Assembly (NCBI GenBank): GCA_031431475.1
Contig: JANPDL010000035.1
Span: 124,001-188,000 of the forward strand
Length of the DNA stretch: 64,000 nucleotides
DNA from: JADCCX01 sp031431475
GTDB lineage: Bacteria > Pseudomonadota > Alphaproteobacteria > Rhizobiales > Beijerinckiaceae
Reading direction: 5' to 3'
Both the position numbers and the translations under genes were made by a program. Below the pieces are notes generated by a model. It was not told the origin of the DNA. It searched no databases and was given only the letters and a program-made list of their open reading frames with translations. Position 1 is the stretch's first letter. The number at the start of each line of letters is the position of its first letter. Below are positions 34,801-42,490 of this stretch, one piece after another.

Positions 34801-34842
34801 GCGAAGGCGCTGCATGAGCTGAAGGCTCTGGCGGCGGCTTGA
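31837..34842 (+). CDS. ileS: Isoleucyl-tRNA synthetase
   Basis: A 1001-residue class I aminoacyl-tRNA synthetase charging tRNA-Ile. The HIGH motif is in 'PYANGNIHIGHALNKILKD', the editing domain includes 'IVVWTTTPWTIPGN' and 'GTGFVHTAPGHGREDF', and the KMSKS motif is 'EKGQKMSKSLGNVVAPQD'. The C-terminal domain continues to 'CARSWRY'; the usual zinc-binding cysteines at the very end are not seen. ATG 31837 opens 'MTDAPDYSKTLYLPQT'; the TTG at 31801 is unlikely. lspA lies downstream, a frequent pairing. Confidence 0.95.
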   Translation: MTDAPDYSKTLYLPQTEFPMRAGLPEKEPLIWKRWQENDLYGRLRKASVGKPKFVLHDGPPYANGNIHIGHALNKILKDLVTRSQQMMGFDSNYVPGWDCHGLPIEWKIEEQYRAKGKNKDEVPVNEFRKECRDFATHWLNVQREEFKRLGVTGDWDHPYSTMAFPAEAQIAREIMQFAMTDQLYRGSKPVMWSVVEKTSLAEAEIEYQDYQSDMVWVAFPVKHAMTGPVAGYEGDWASAKLLIDASIVVWTTTPWTIPGNRAISYNHKIAYGIYEVTANERDFGPKVGQRYVIADKLAEAVESQAKIVLERKIGVPTDALEHTFCAHPLADCGLGGHDYGFLVPLLDGDHVTDDAGTGFVHTAPGHGREDFDIWTAASTQKDLRDFGIETKIPYTVDGDSFYTSEAPGFVGKRVITDKGDKGDANEAVIKALIDAGNLVARGRLKHQYPHSWRSKKPVIFRNTPQWFIHMDQATPSLGNKTLREVSLQSIRDTQWVPPAGENRITGMIEAKPDWVVSRQRAWGVPITVFVNRTTKEILKDERVNKRIADAFEQDGGDAWFADTDGSRFLKPEYNPADFEKINDVLDVWFDSGSTHSYVLGDAKHFPGLAGIHRKPDGGPDRVMYLEGSDQHRGWFHSSLIESSGTRGRAPYDIVLTHGFVLDEKGQKMSKSLGNVVAPQDVMKNSGADILRLWVAASDYSDDLRIGPEILKGFIDSYRKLRNTMRWMLGTLAHFDQADRIDGQAMEEVDRLILHRLAILDGEVREAYSTYNYKKVVSLLSTFMNTDLSAFYFDIRKDALYCEAPSSVKRLGSLEAVEQIFRCVTLWLAPILVFTADEAWLERYPDKRAGGGCVHLEAFPEVPASWRDDALAAKWEKVRDVRSVITGALEIQRAGKIIGSSLEAAPVVHITDPELMAALAGIDMAEIAITSAITITDKPAPADAFTSDQIKGVAVVFAKATGKKCARSWRYTDDVGSDPAFPDVSARDAKALHELKALAAA

Positions 34843-34866
34843 GTTGCACGCCCCGCCAGCCTCGGC

Positions 34867-35243
34867 TTACTGGACCGTGACTGAAACGCTCAGGTCATTG
34901 GTCACAGCGGCACCAAACCGGTCGGTGCCCGCAACTGCACGGTAAACCTGTCCGAACCCTTGAACCCCGCCTTCGGGCGATACTGGAAGCGGTTCGCTGT
35001 CGTTGAGACGGCTCCACTGCTGCCTTGCGAGAGAGCTGCTACGCCAGTCAGTTTTTCGGCACCGCTCAAGGAAATATTGCTGCCGCACGTCGAGCCATCG
35101 GTGACCGTCATGTTGACAGGCGTCGGTGCTGGTCCCCACCGGAATTTCCACGTTTCGATCTTGCAGGCAGCCGAAGCGGTGGCGACAGAGAGCAGAATTG
35201 CAAAATTGGACAGAAAAACCAGCGTTATAGCTTTGGATTGCAT
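34867..35243 (-). pseudogene. Small secreted Ig-like-domain protein, frameshifted
   Basis: From ATG 35243 (AGGAG six bases upstream) the frame encodes a signal peptide ('FLSNFAILLSVATASAA') and a domain with 'YRPKAGFKGSDRFTVQL', then ends early as '...APTGLVPL' at 34902. In another frame the sequence continues as 'GTDRFGAAVTNDLSVSVTVQ' to a stop at 34867, which completes the domain. Adding one G to the GGG run near 34935 would join the two. It is either a one-base deletion or a sequencing error. The gene faces lspA divergently. Confidence 0.65.
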
Positions 35244-35298
35244 TGAAAAAGCTCCTAATAGGTCGATGAAGGACACACGAGAGGAGCATGACGCTGCA

Positions 35299-35796
35299 AT
35301 GGAATCAAGACGCCAGTTTCGCCTGTTCCTGATCGCCTTCGTGATCACCCTCGCACTCGATCAGACCTCGAAGCTCTGGCTGTTTTTCGTGGTGGATATC
35401 GCTGCGCGCCAGCCCATCGAGGTGACGCCGTTTTTCAACCTGATCCTTGTCTGGAATCAGGGTGTTTCCTACGGCATGTTCCAGCAATCGACGGAAACCG
35501 GGCGCTGGGCGCTGACGATCTTCAAGGTCGTGGCAGCCATCGCCTTGACATTCTGGGCATGGCGCAGCCCGGAGAAATGGCTGAACCTCGGGCTCGGCCT
35601 TATTGCAGGCGGTGCCATCGGCAATGCCATTGATCGCGTACTCTATGGTGCCGTGCTGGATTTCGCCCATTTCTTCTGGAACGGCTTCTCGTGGTACGTC
35701 TTTAACATTGCCGATGCCGCCATCGTTGTCGGCGTCGGCTTCTTGCTGTATGACAGCTTCACATCGGGGCGGTCCGCCGCCTCTCAAAAGTCATGA
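35299..35796 (+). CDS. lspA: Lipoprotein signal peptidase LspA
   Basis: A 165-residue inner-membrane aspartyl protease that removes signal peptides from lipidated prolipoproteins. Four hydrophobic helices are present; the active-site aspartates are Asp121 ('GAVLDFAHF') and Asp139 ('FNIADAAI'), and 'GGAIGNAIDRVLYG' is the family signature. The open frame runs upstream to 34960 but that part is the antisense of the frameshifted gene; ATG 35299 with GAGGAG upstream is chosen (35266 is an alternative). Confidence 0.93.
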   Translation: MESRRQFRLFLIAFVITLALDQTSKLWLFFVVDIAARQPIEVTPFFNLILVWNQGVSYGMFQQSTETGRWALTIFKVVAAIALTFWAWRSPEKWLNLGLGLIAGGAIGNAIDRVLYGAVLDFAHFFWNGFSWYVFNIADAAIVVGVGFLLYDSFTSGRSAASQKS

Positions 35797-35841
35797 TTTC
35801 AGTCCGTGGATGATGGCAATCACCCGGTCGGAGGAGTTGAT

Positions 35842-36504
35842 ATGACATATCGTGTTGTGGCTTTCGCCAGTCTGGTGCTTATGGGCGCATCCGTTCTCTC
35901 TGTCCCTGCTGAGGCGCAGGGCTTGCTGGATATAGGTCGCATGATCATTGGCCTGCCGGCCGAGGAAAAACCCGCGCTGGATTATCGCGAGCGTGCACCC
36001 CTCGTTGTGCCGCCAAGCCAGAACCTGCGCCCTCCGGTAGAGGCCGCCGCCCCCGATCAGCGCCGCGCCAACTGGCCGCAGGATCCGGATGTGCTGGCAC
36101 GCCGCAAGGCCGCCGAGGATGCGCGCAAGCCTGTGTTCATCGACAGCATAAGCGGGCGGGAAATCAATCCTTCGCGGCGATTGACCGTGGATGAAGTGCG
36201 CGCTGGTCGTGTCGCCGGTCAGGAAGTGGTGCGTACCCCGCAGCAGTTCCAGGATGACCGCTCGCGCGCCAATGTGCTTGGCGGTCTCGCCACCCTGCGC
36301 GAGATGGACAAGCAGTCAGCAGGTGCCAATGACGGCAGCATTGCACGCGCAGAACCTCGCCGCGAATTTCTGACAGAGCCCCCGACTGGCCTGCGTCGAC
36401 CTGCTGACAACGCACCATTCCGTGCGACACGCGAAGGCGAACTAGGCGTCCGCAAGGAGCCAAGCCCGCTTGATATCTTCAAGGAAGGCCCCAGCACCCG
36501 CTGA
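35842..36504 (+). CDS. DUF3035 (BamF-like) exported protein
   Basis: A 220-residue protein with a signal peptide ('LVLMGASVLSVPAEAQG'). The segment 'APLVVPPSQNLRPPVEAAAP' (about residues 52-71) matches the conserved core of DUF3035, a family described in alphaproteobacteria as the BamF subunit of the outer-membrane beta-barrel assembly machinery. It lacks a lipobox cysteine, unlike lipoprotein members. ATG 35842 has GGAGGAG upstream. It lies between lspA and the M16 protease pair, all envelope genes. Confidence 0.6.
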   Translation: MTYRVVAFASLVLMGASVLSVPAEAQGLLDIGRMIIGLPAEEKPALDYRERAPLVVPPSQNLRPPVEAAAPDQRRANWPQDPDVLARRKAAEDARKPVFIDSISGREINPSRRLTVDEVRAGRVAGQEVVRTPQQFQDDRSRANVLGGLATLREMDKQSAGANDGSIARAEPRREFLTEPPTGLRRPADNAPFRATREGELGVRKEPSPLDIFKEGPSTR

Positions 36505-36546
36505 TCCGGCGGCGGGCGGGATATCCGCTTCGATACGTCACTCCTG

Positions 36547-36580
36547 AAACCCGCGTTGGCCTCTGGCGAACGCGGGTTTT
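36547..36580 (+). terminator. Rho-independent terminator after the lspA run
   Basis: AAACCCGCGTT (36547-36557) pairs with AACGCGGGTTT (36569-36579) around an 11-nt loop and is followed by TTTT. It lies 43 bp after the BamF-like gene and before the M16 peptidases. Confidence 0.85.
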
Positions 36581-36631
36581 GCATTCCATATTGGCTTTCA
36601 CGCGTTTCCTCCCGATCAGGACACAAAATTC

Positions 36632-37906
36632 ATGGCCGACACGGCAATCGCCTCCACCTTCCATCTCGACAACGGCATGCAGGTCGTGGTGATCCCGGAT
36701 CATCGCGCTCCCGTCGTCACTCATATGGTCTGGTACAAGAACGGCTCGGCGGATGATCCCGAAGGGAAGTCCGGCATCGCGCATTTTCTCGAACACCTCA
36801 TGTTCAAGGGTACGAAGAAGCACGCCAAGGGCAAGTTCTCCAACCTCGTGTCGGAGCTTGGCGGACAGGAGAATGCCTTCACCTCCTATGATTACACGGC
36901 GTATTTCCAGAAGATCGCCAAAGAGCATCTTGAAACCATGATGTCCTTCGAGGCGGACCGCATGACCAACCTCGTGCTGTCGGATGAGGATGTGATCCCC
37001 GAGCGCGACGTGGTGCTGGAAGAGCGTCGCATGCGTACTGACAGCGATCCGGCGTCGCAGCTTTCCGAGAGCCTGAGCGCCACACTCTACGTGAACCATC
37101 CCTATGGCCTGCCGATCATCGGCTGGCAGCACGAGATTGCCACGCTCGACCGGCAGGATGCACTAAATTATTACGCGCGCTTCTACACGCCGGAAAACGC
37201 CATACTGGTCGTCGCGGGTGATATCACCGAGCCGGAGGTCAAACGCCTCGCGTCGGCAACTTATGGCCAGATTGCAGCGCGTGGCGAAGCACCAAAACGC
37301 ACGCGCAAGGTCGAGCCGCCCATTCCCGCTGCACGCCGCGTGGAACTCGCTGACCCCAAGGTGGAGCAGCCGAGCTTCCAGCGCTACTGGCTGGTGCCAT
37401 CGCATGTGAGCGCTGCGGATTCCGAGCCCTATGCGCTAGAATTGCTGGCGCAGATTCTGGGTGGTGGTGGTGCAAGCCGCCTGTTCCGGGCGCTGGTGCA
37501 GGATCAGGAGCTCGCGACCAATGCCGGGTCCTGGTACATGGGCGATGCCGTCGATCTGACGCGTTTCGCAGTGTACGCCCTGCCGCGCGAGGGCGTTGAA
37601 TTGAAGACACTGGAAAAGGCGACCGAGGCCGTCATCGCAAAGCTGATCGATGATCTGAGCGAGCGGGAACTCAACCGCGCCAAGACGCAATTGATCGCCG
37701 ATACGGTCTATGCCCGCGACAGCCAGGCCACACTGGCCCGCATGTATGGCTCGACGCTGGCGGTTGGCGGCGCGGTCAAGGATGTCGAGAGCTGGCCTGC
37801 CCGCATTGATGCCGTGACGCTGGCAGATGTGACGGCTGTCGCGAAAAAGCGCCTGCTGCCCCGCATTGCCGTCACGGGATACCTCCTGAAGGAAGAAGCA
37901 GCATGA
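36632..37906 (+). CDS. M16 family zinc metallopeptidase, active subunit
   Basis: A 424-residue pitrilysin/processing-peptidase-like protease. The inverted zinc motif HxxEH is present as His51, Glu54, His55 in 'IAHFLEHLMFKG', with the distal Glu in 'VVLEERRMRTDSDP'. No signal peptide is obvious. The next gene, starting in its stop codon (ATGA), encodes the inactive partner; such pairs form heterodimers like the mitochondrial processing peptidase. Confidence 0.88.
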   Translation: MADTAIASTFHLDNGMQVVVIPDHRAPVVTHMVWYKNGSADDPEGKSGIAHFLEHLMFKGTKKHAKGKFSNLVSELGGQENAFTSYDYTAYFQKIAKEHLETMMSFEADRMTNLVLSDEDVIPERDVVLEERRMRTDSDPASQLSESLSATLYVNHPYGLPIIGWQHEIATLDRQDALNYYARFYTPENAILVVAGDITEPEVKRLASATYGQIAARGEAPKRTRKVEPPIPAARRVELADPKVEQPSFQRYWLVPSHVSAADSEPYALELLAQILGGGGASRLFRALVQDQELATNAGSWYMGDAVDLTRFAVYALPREGVELKTLEKATEAVIAKLIDDLSERELNRAKTQLIADTVYARDSQATLARMYGSTLAVGGAVKDVESWPARIDAVTLADVTAVAKKRLLPRIAVTGYLLKEEAA

Positions 37907-39189
37907 ACCAGCTGAAAACTGACGCCGGGGTTCAGGCCTCCACCGGTTCGCGCATCCAGCGCGTGGTCTCGCCAATGGGCATCGAGGCGTGGTTGATCGA
38001 GGAATATGCGGTTCCTCTGATTGCCATGGAAATGTCGTTCGAGGGCGGTGCTGCGCAGGATCCTGCGGGCAAGGCTGGTCTCGCCAACTTCCTCTCCGGC
38101 ATGCTGGATGAAGGTGCCGGCCCCTACGATGCCATCGCCTTCCAGGAAGCGCTTGATGAGCACGCCATCCAGCTCAGGTTCGGGGAATCTAAGGATGCCA
38201 TCGGCGGTAGCCTCAAGACGCTTATCCGCCATCAGGACAAGGCATTCGAATTGCTGCGCCATGCGCTGACCGCGCCGCATTTCGAGCAGAACGCGGTAGA
38301 TCGTGTTCGATCCCAGATTCTGGGCGGCATCAAGCGTGGTGCTAATGATCCCAACAGCCGGTCGTCCAAGGCCTGGATGGCACGCGCTTTCGCAGGCCAT
38401 GCCTATGCTACGCCGGACGAAGGCCTTGCGGACGATATTGCCACTGTCACAGCGGATGATCTGCGCGGTCTGCACAAGCGCCTGATGGCCCGCTCTCATC
38501 TCAAGATATCAGTCGTGGGTGCAATCAGTGCCGAGGTTCTGGCGCGCGAACTGGATGCGATTTTCGGCGGTTTGCCTGCAAAGGCGGAGCTTGCTGCTAT
38601 TCCTGCGGTCAACCCTGCGGGTCTGGGCGAGTTGCAGATCATCGATCTCGATATTCCGCAATCGACCTTCCGTTTCGGCATGCAGGGTCTCCTGCGCAAG
38701 GATGATGATTTCGTGGCGGCCAGTGTCATGAACCACATTCTGGGTGGCGGCTCCTTCACCTCCCGCATCTTCCAGGAGGTGCGCGAAAAGCGCGGCCTTG
38801 CCTATTCCGTCTCGTCCTCGCTGTATCCCTTCGCTCATGCAGGGCTCTTCTTCGGTGGTACCGCCACGAAGAACGAACGGGCGAAGGAAGCGCTGGATGT
38901 TATCCGTGACGAAATCGTCAAGATGGCATCTGACGGCCCGACCGAGGAAGAACTGGACAAGGCCAAGCGCTATCTTATCGGCTCCTACGCTTTGCGCTTC
39001 GACACCTCGACCAAGATTGCCAATCACCTGACCGCGATGCAGGTGGATGAGCTGGGCATCGACTACACGGACAAGCGCAACAGTCTCTTCGAAGCGGTGA
39101 CGCTGGAGGATACGAAACGGGTAGCAAAGCGGTTGCTCTTCCCGGGCCAGATGCTGGTAACAGTCGCAGGGCGTCCGGTCGGGCTCTAG
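37903..39189 (+). CDS. M16 family peptidase-like protein, inactive partner
   Basis: A 428-residue M16 homologue lacking the zinc motif: the equivalent segment reads 'AGLANFLSGMLDEGAG' with no histidines. Substrate-binding parts are conserved, e.g. 'NHILGGGSFTSRIFQEVREK' and 'RGLAYSVSSSLYPF'. It overlaps the active subunit gene by 4 bp, so the two are made together. It resembles alpha-MPP-like partners that help bind substrate without catalysis. Confidence 0.87.
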   Translation: MNQLKTDAGVQASTGSRIQRVVSPMGIEAWLIEEYAVPLIAMEMSFEGGAAQDPAGKAGLANFLSGMLDEGAGPYDAIAFQEALDEHAIQLRFGESKDAIGGSLKTLIRHQDKAFELLRHALTAPHFEQNAVDRVRSQILGGIKRGANDPNSRSSKAWMARAFAGHAYATPDEGLADDIATVTADDLRGLHKRLMARSHLKISVVGAISAEVLARELDAIFGGLPAKAELAAIPAVNPAGLGELQIIDLDIPQSTFRFGMQGLLRKDDDFVAASVMNHILGGGSFTSRIFQEVREKRGLAYSVSSSLYPFAHAGLFFGGTATKNERAKEALDVIRDEIVKMASDGPTEEELDKAKRYLIGSYALRFDTSTKIANHLTAMQVDELGIDYTDKRNSLFEAVTLEDTKRVAKRLLFPGQMLVTVAGRPVGL

Positions 39190-39276
39190 CTGGAAATGTG
39201 GTTCGTCAGGCGGGGGATGAGGTATAAGCCATCTCCTGCCACCCACATGTCAGCGGACAGGCTTCTCGGCGAGCTA

Positions 39277-39290
39277 CCCCCGGGGGGGGG
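39277..39290. repeat. C5G9 homopolymer tract
   Basis: Five C (39277-39281) followed by nine G (39282-39290) lie between the M16 and HlyU-like genes. The tract could vary by slippage or be a sequencing artefact. No gene crosses it. Confidence 0.5.
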
Positions 39291-39304
39291 CACAAGCCCT
39301 GCCA

Positions 39305-39589
39305 TCAGCCGAAGGCCTTCTCCCCCATCTGGTCCACGATCTGCCGCGCCTTGGTCAAGGTGAAATGCGCGGCGTCTTCCTTGGATGAAAACCGGTCGGC
39401 GCGGACAAAGCGATGCGATTTCAGCTCACCCGCAATTTCCTTCTCTATTACGCCGCACATTTGCCACTGGCCCTGCTCCTGATAAGGCGTGGCATGCAGT
39501 GTGAATCCGTTATGGGTTTCGGTGGCGATAGGAGCGGTGTCAGCCTTTGGGGCTGAACCCCCGCCGAAGAGTTTTTTCAGGAAGGACAT
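39305..39589 (-). CDS. HlyU family protein
   Basis: A 94-residue protein. The start 'MSFLKKLFGGG' and 'GFTLHATPYQEQGQWQMCG', 'HRFVRADRFSSKEDAAHFTL' match the small HlyU family (transcriptional-activator-like, not the winged-helix Vibrio HlyU). Function is unproven. ATG 39589 is preferred because the upstream frame to 39658 lacks family similarity. Confidence 0.72.
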   Translation of the reverse strand: MSFLKKLFGGGSAPKADTAPIATETHNGFTLHATPYQEQGQWQMCGVIEKEIAGELKSHRFVRADRFSSKEDAAHFTLTKARQIVDQMGEKAFG

Positions 39590-39809
39590 GGGGGCTCCGG
39601 ATTTTGAGGATTGGTCGACGCCTGAAAGGGATCCTGACCTCGGGCGCATTCTTGTCAAAGACTTTCACATTGCATATCACCAGCAGGCCCGCCCGGAAAT
39701 GTCCACAAGACGCTCTTGCGCGACAGAAACTGTCAGACCTGCGACCGCAATCGTTTGAAATGTTCGATAAAATCCACAGGCCTGAAAACGGACAGTTCGT
39801 CCGGAAAAA

Positions 39810-39884
39810 TGGTGGGCGCTACAGGGATCGAACCTGTGACCCCTACCATGTCAAGGTAGTGCTCTACCGCTGAGCTAAGCGCCC
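39810..39884 (-). tRNA. tRNA-Val (anticodon GAC), CCA encoded
   Basis: The minus strand folds as a standard cloverleaf: acceptor GGGCGCT with AGCGCCC, D arm 'AGCTCAGCGGTAGAGC', anticodon stem CTACC/GGTAG around loop TTGACAT giving anticodon GAC, T arm ACAGG-TTCGATC-CCTGT, and a genomic CCA at the 3' end (39812-39810). No tRNA gene or integrase is adjacent on either side. Confidence 0.95.
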
Positions 39885-39966
39885 GAACCTGTTAGGATCG
39901 TGAAGGGGTGCAGCCGCTATAGCTGCACCGGTGACGGCTTGCAACCGCTGAAATCCGCCCGCGATT

Positions 39967-40332
39967 TCAGGCTGCCTGCTGGATCATCCGGTTCACCTCG
40001 TTGACGAGGTCTTTCAGATGGAAGGGCTTGGACAGGACCTTGGCGTCCTTGGGAGCCTTGGAGTCCGGGTTCAGCGCCACGGCGGCGAAACCGGTGATGA
40101 ACATCACCTTGATGTCCGGATCGAGTTCGGTGGCGCGGCGGGCAAGCTCGATGCCGTCCATCTCGGGCATGACGATATCGGTCAGCAGCAATTCAAAGGG
40201 CTCTTCGCGCAGGCGATTGTAGGCCGAGAGGCCATTGTCAAAGGATGTCACATCGTATCCTGCGTTCTGCAACGCCTTCACCAGAAAACGGCGCATGTCG
40301 TTGTCGTCTTCAGCCAGCAGGATCCGGGGCAT
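39967..40332 (-). CDS. cpdR: Cell-cycle response regulator CpdR
   Basis: A 121-residue receiver-domain protein. Unphosphorylated CpdR primes ClpXP to degrade cell-cycle substrates in alphaproteobacteria, under control of the CckA-ChpT phosphorelay. The sequence is close to canonical CpdR throughout: 'RILLAEDDNDMRRFLVKAL', phosphoacceptor Asp52 in 'LLLTDIVMPEMDG', 'MFITGFAAVALNPDS' and 'VLSKPFHLKDLVNEVN'. ATG 40332 is preceded directly by an in-frame GTG (40335), either of which could be used. Confidence 0.93.
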   Translation of the reverse strand: MPRILLAEDDNDMRRFLVKALQNAGYDVTSFDNGLSAYNRLREEPFELLLTDIVMPEMDGIELARRATELDPDIKVMFITGFAAVALNPDSKAPKDAKVLSKPFHLKDLVNEVNRMIQQAA

Positions 40333-40459
40333 CACATTTTGCTCGTGTTTTGAGTGCGTCCCAGTACGTTAGGACAAAGGGTGGTAAAGAACCAGTGAAC
40401 GCTGGTGCTTTTCGCTCCTATGGTTAGGATGAATCAGCTGCTTGAGGAGGGATTCGCCG

Positions 40460-41338
40460 TTGGATGTCTGTTTCGAACCGCCGTTCGAGATTCTGGCTCC
40501 CGTCGAGCAGGCGCTGCCCTTCATCGTTAACACACCGCATTCCGGCCGCGTCTATCCCGAAGCTTTCGTCGCCATGGCACGTCTCGATTCGCTGGGATTA
40601 CGGCGATCCGAAGACAGCTTTGTCGATCTGTTGTTTGGCCATGTGTCAGCACTGGGAGTACCGCTGCTCAAGGCAAACTTTCCCCGGGCCTATCTCGATG
40701 TGAACCGCGAGCCCTATGAGCTTGATCCACGCATGTTTGACGGGCGGCTGCCCTCCTTCGCCAACACACGATCAATGCGTGTGGCGGGTGGGCTTGGCAG
40801 CATTCCCCGTATCGTGGGAGACGGACAGGAAATCTACCGCGAGCGGCTGAGCGTTGCCGACGCCATGCACCGCATCGACACGATCTACAGGCCGTATCAC
40901 CGGGCACTCAGGAGCCTCTTGCAGCAGACACACCGGCGCTTTGGCGAGGCCATCCTCTTCGACTGCCACTCCATGCCATCCGCGAGCTTGGGAACCGATA
41001 CAATGCCGCGTCCCGATATCGTGCTGGGGGATCGCTATGGCACGAGTTGCGCCGCTGTGCTGATCGACTCGGTTCAGGCCGCACTGGAAGAGTTGGGCTA
41101 TCACGTGGCGCGCAATCGGCCTTATGCTGGCGGGTTCATCACTGAACATTACGGCCAGCCCGCATCATCGATCCATGTTCTGCAGATCGAGATCAACCGC
41201 GCACTCTACATGAATGAAGAAACACTGGAACCCAAACCGCAGTTTGCGGCCATAGCCGGTGACATGATGACGATGCTGGACAGAACGGCACACCTTCTGG
41301 CTGAGACCGCCAATCCCTGGCAACAGGCCGCAGAGTAG
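40460..41338 (+). CDS. N-formylglutamate amidohydrolase family protein
   Basis: A 292-residue HutG-like hydrolase. Metal-ligand segments are 'FIVNTPHSGRVYPEAF', 'AYLDVNREPYELDPRMF', 'ILFDCHSMPSAS' and 'VLQIEINRALYM'. The TTG at 40460 is taken as the start because AGGAGGG lies 7 bp upstream; no ATG fits. The family is often found beside cpdR-like genes in Hyphomicrobiales by my recollection, but the substrate here is uncertain. It is only distantly like the paralogue at 23011-23826. Confidence 0.82.
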   Translation: MDVCFEPPFEILAPVEQALPFIVNTPHSGRVYPEAFVAMARLDSLGLRRSEDSFVDLLFGHVSALGVPLLKANFPRAYLDVNREPYELDPRMFDGRLPSFANTRSMRVAGGLGSIPRIVGDGQEIYRERLSVADAMHRIDTIYRPYHRALRSLLQQTHRRFGEAILFDCHSMPSASLGTDTMPRPDIVLGDRYGTSCAAVLIDSVQAALEELGYHVARNRPYAGGFITEHYGQPASSIHVLQIEINRALYMNEETLEPKPQFAAIAGDMMTMLDRTAHLLAETANPWQQAAE

Positions 41339-41343
41339 CAGCC

Positions 41344-41428
41344 AAAAAAAGGGGCCGCACCTCAGTGCGGCCCAAGTCTAGGGAGGAAACGCCCAAGAAG
41401 GGCAACGAGCCGACAACGACGTTGTCAT
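41344..41428 (-). ncRNA. mmgR: mmgR/suhB-type small RNA (alpha-r8 family)
   Basis: On the minus strand the order is: hairpin GACAAC-GTC-GTTGTC (41426-41412), short hairpin GCCC-TTCTT-GGGC, an unpaired pyrimidine segment TTTCCTCCCTAGACTT, then a strong terminator stem GGGCCGCAC/GTGCGGCCC (41373-41365 with 41360-41352) and a run of T to 41344. The anti-Shine-Dalgarno-like UUUCCUCCCU plus terminator is the hallmark of MmgR, an sRNA that limits polyhydroxybutyrate storage in Sinorhizobium and was first described as the suhB RNA motif next to inositol-monophosphatase-like genes. Such a gene follows here at 41705. The exact 5' end is not determined. Confidence 0.75.
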
Positions 41429-41704
41429 TTCGCAGTTGCAAACATCGCGCTGCATTGCAACATTTGCAAGACGATTGTTCTGATCTAAACCGCTTTAGGG
41501 CAGGCTATGCATCGTGATTGTTCTAAAAATTCCCTTATCTAATTGAAATATCTGTTTAATTTTCAATAGCCATACTGATATGCAAGGAACGCATGGCTGG
41601 CGTATTTCTATGCACCGCCAATGCCTCACATGGTCGATGCTTGTGCATGACGCGCAATTGTCAGACAGAACCACTTCTCGGCGCCAAATCCCGGACATGA
41701 CACC
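41429..41704. other. AT-rich non-coding region between the sRNA and hisN
   Basis: No gene is called. The region is more AT-rich than its surroundings and should contain the divergent promoters of the sRNA and of hisN. An inverted repeat ATTGAAA/TTTCAAT lies around 41541-41566. A minus-strand ORF of 80 codons here (41495-41737) has no family features or ribosome binding site. Confidence 0.45.
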
Positions 41705-42490
41705 ATGACAGCCATCGCCCTTGACCAGTTCTATCAACAGCTCGCCGAAGCCTCAGGCGCAGTCATCCTGCCGCTCTTCCGCATGGCCAACAGCATATCG
41801 AACAAGCTGGGGCCCGGCGGGTTCGATCCGGTGACTGAGGCTGACCGTGCGGCTGAGCTCGCGATTCGCCAGATGATCCGGAGCGCATTCCCGAACCATG
41901 CAATCCGGGGTGAGGAATTCGGCGTCGAAAATGAGGGCGCGGAATACGAGTGGATCATCGATCCGATCGATGGCACGCGCGGATTCATCTGCGGTTTGCC
42001 AACTTGGGGGACGCTGGTCGGTCTCATGCGCAACGGCACTCCGGTCTATGGCATGATGAACCAGCCCTATGTGGGCGAGCGGTTTGTTGGTGATGGCAAG
42101 ACTGCACGGCTGATCTCGGCGAAAGGCGAGCGGGTATTGACCACGCGCCGCTGCAGATCCCTCTCCGAAGCCTTTATCTCAACCACAAGCCCGCGCATTC
42201 TGCTGGGAGAGCAGGGTGCTGCCTATGATCGGCTTGAGTCCCTGTGCAAGCTGCCGCGCTACGGCGGGGATTGCTACAGCTATGCGATGCTGGCGGCTGG
42301 GCAGATCGATCTGGTCTGCGAGGCGGGTCTGCAGGCCTATGATATTGCGCCACTCATTCCCGTGATCGAAGGCGCAGGCGGCATTGTCACGACATGGGCG
42401 GGCGGGAGCGCAGCCAAGGGGGGTGCCATCCTCGCATCAGGAGACCCGAAGCTGCACGAAGAGGCACTGAGGGTCCTCTCAGGCGGCTGA
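41705..42490 (+). CDS. hisN: Histidinol-phosphatase, inositol-monophosphatase family (HisN type)
   Basis: A 261-residue Mg-dependent phosphatase. The metal site is seen in 'FDPVTEADRAAELAIR', Glu70-71 in 'RGEEFG', 'WIIDPIDGTRGFICGLPTWG' and 'AYDIAPLIPVIEGAGG'. The 'DGTRGF' and 'GGDCYSYAMLAAGQIDLV' forms resemble alphaproteobacterial HisN, which completes histidine synthesis at the histidinol-phosphate step; SuhB-type inositol-1-phosphatase is the alternative. Its end overlaps the convergent hydrolase gene by 12 bp. Confidence 0.82.
   Translation: MTAIALDQFYQQLAEASGAVILPLFRMANSISNKLGPGGFDPVTEADRAAELAIRQMIRSAFPNHAIRGEEFGVENEGAEYEWIIDPIDGTRGFICGLPTWGTLVGLMRNGTPVYGMMNQPYVGERFVGDGKTARLISAKGERVLTTRRCRSLSEAFISTTSPRILLGEQGAAYDRLESLCKLPRYGGDCYSYAMLAAGQIDLVCEAGLQAYDIAPLIPVIEGAGGIVTTWAGGSAAKGGAILASGDPKLHEEALRVLSGG

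Noticed and set aside
34960..35298. An N-terminal extension of LspA reaching back to 34960.
   Set aside because: LspA has a standard N-terminus at 35299; the upstream part is antisense to the frameshifted secreted protein.
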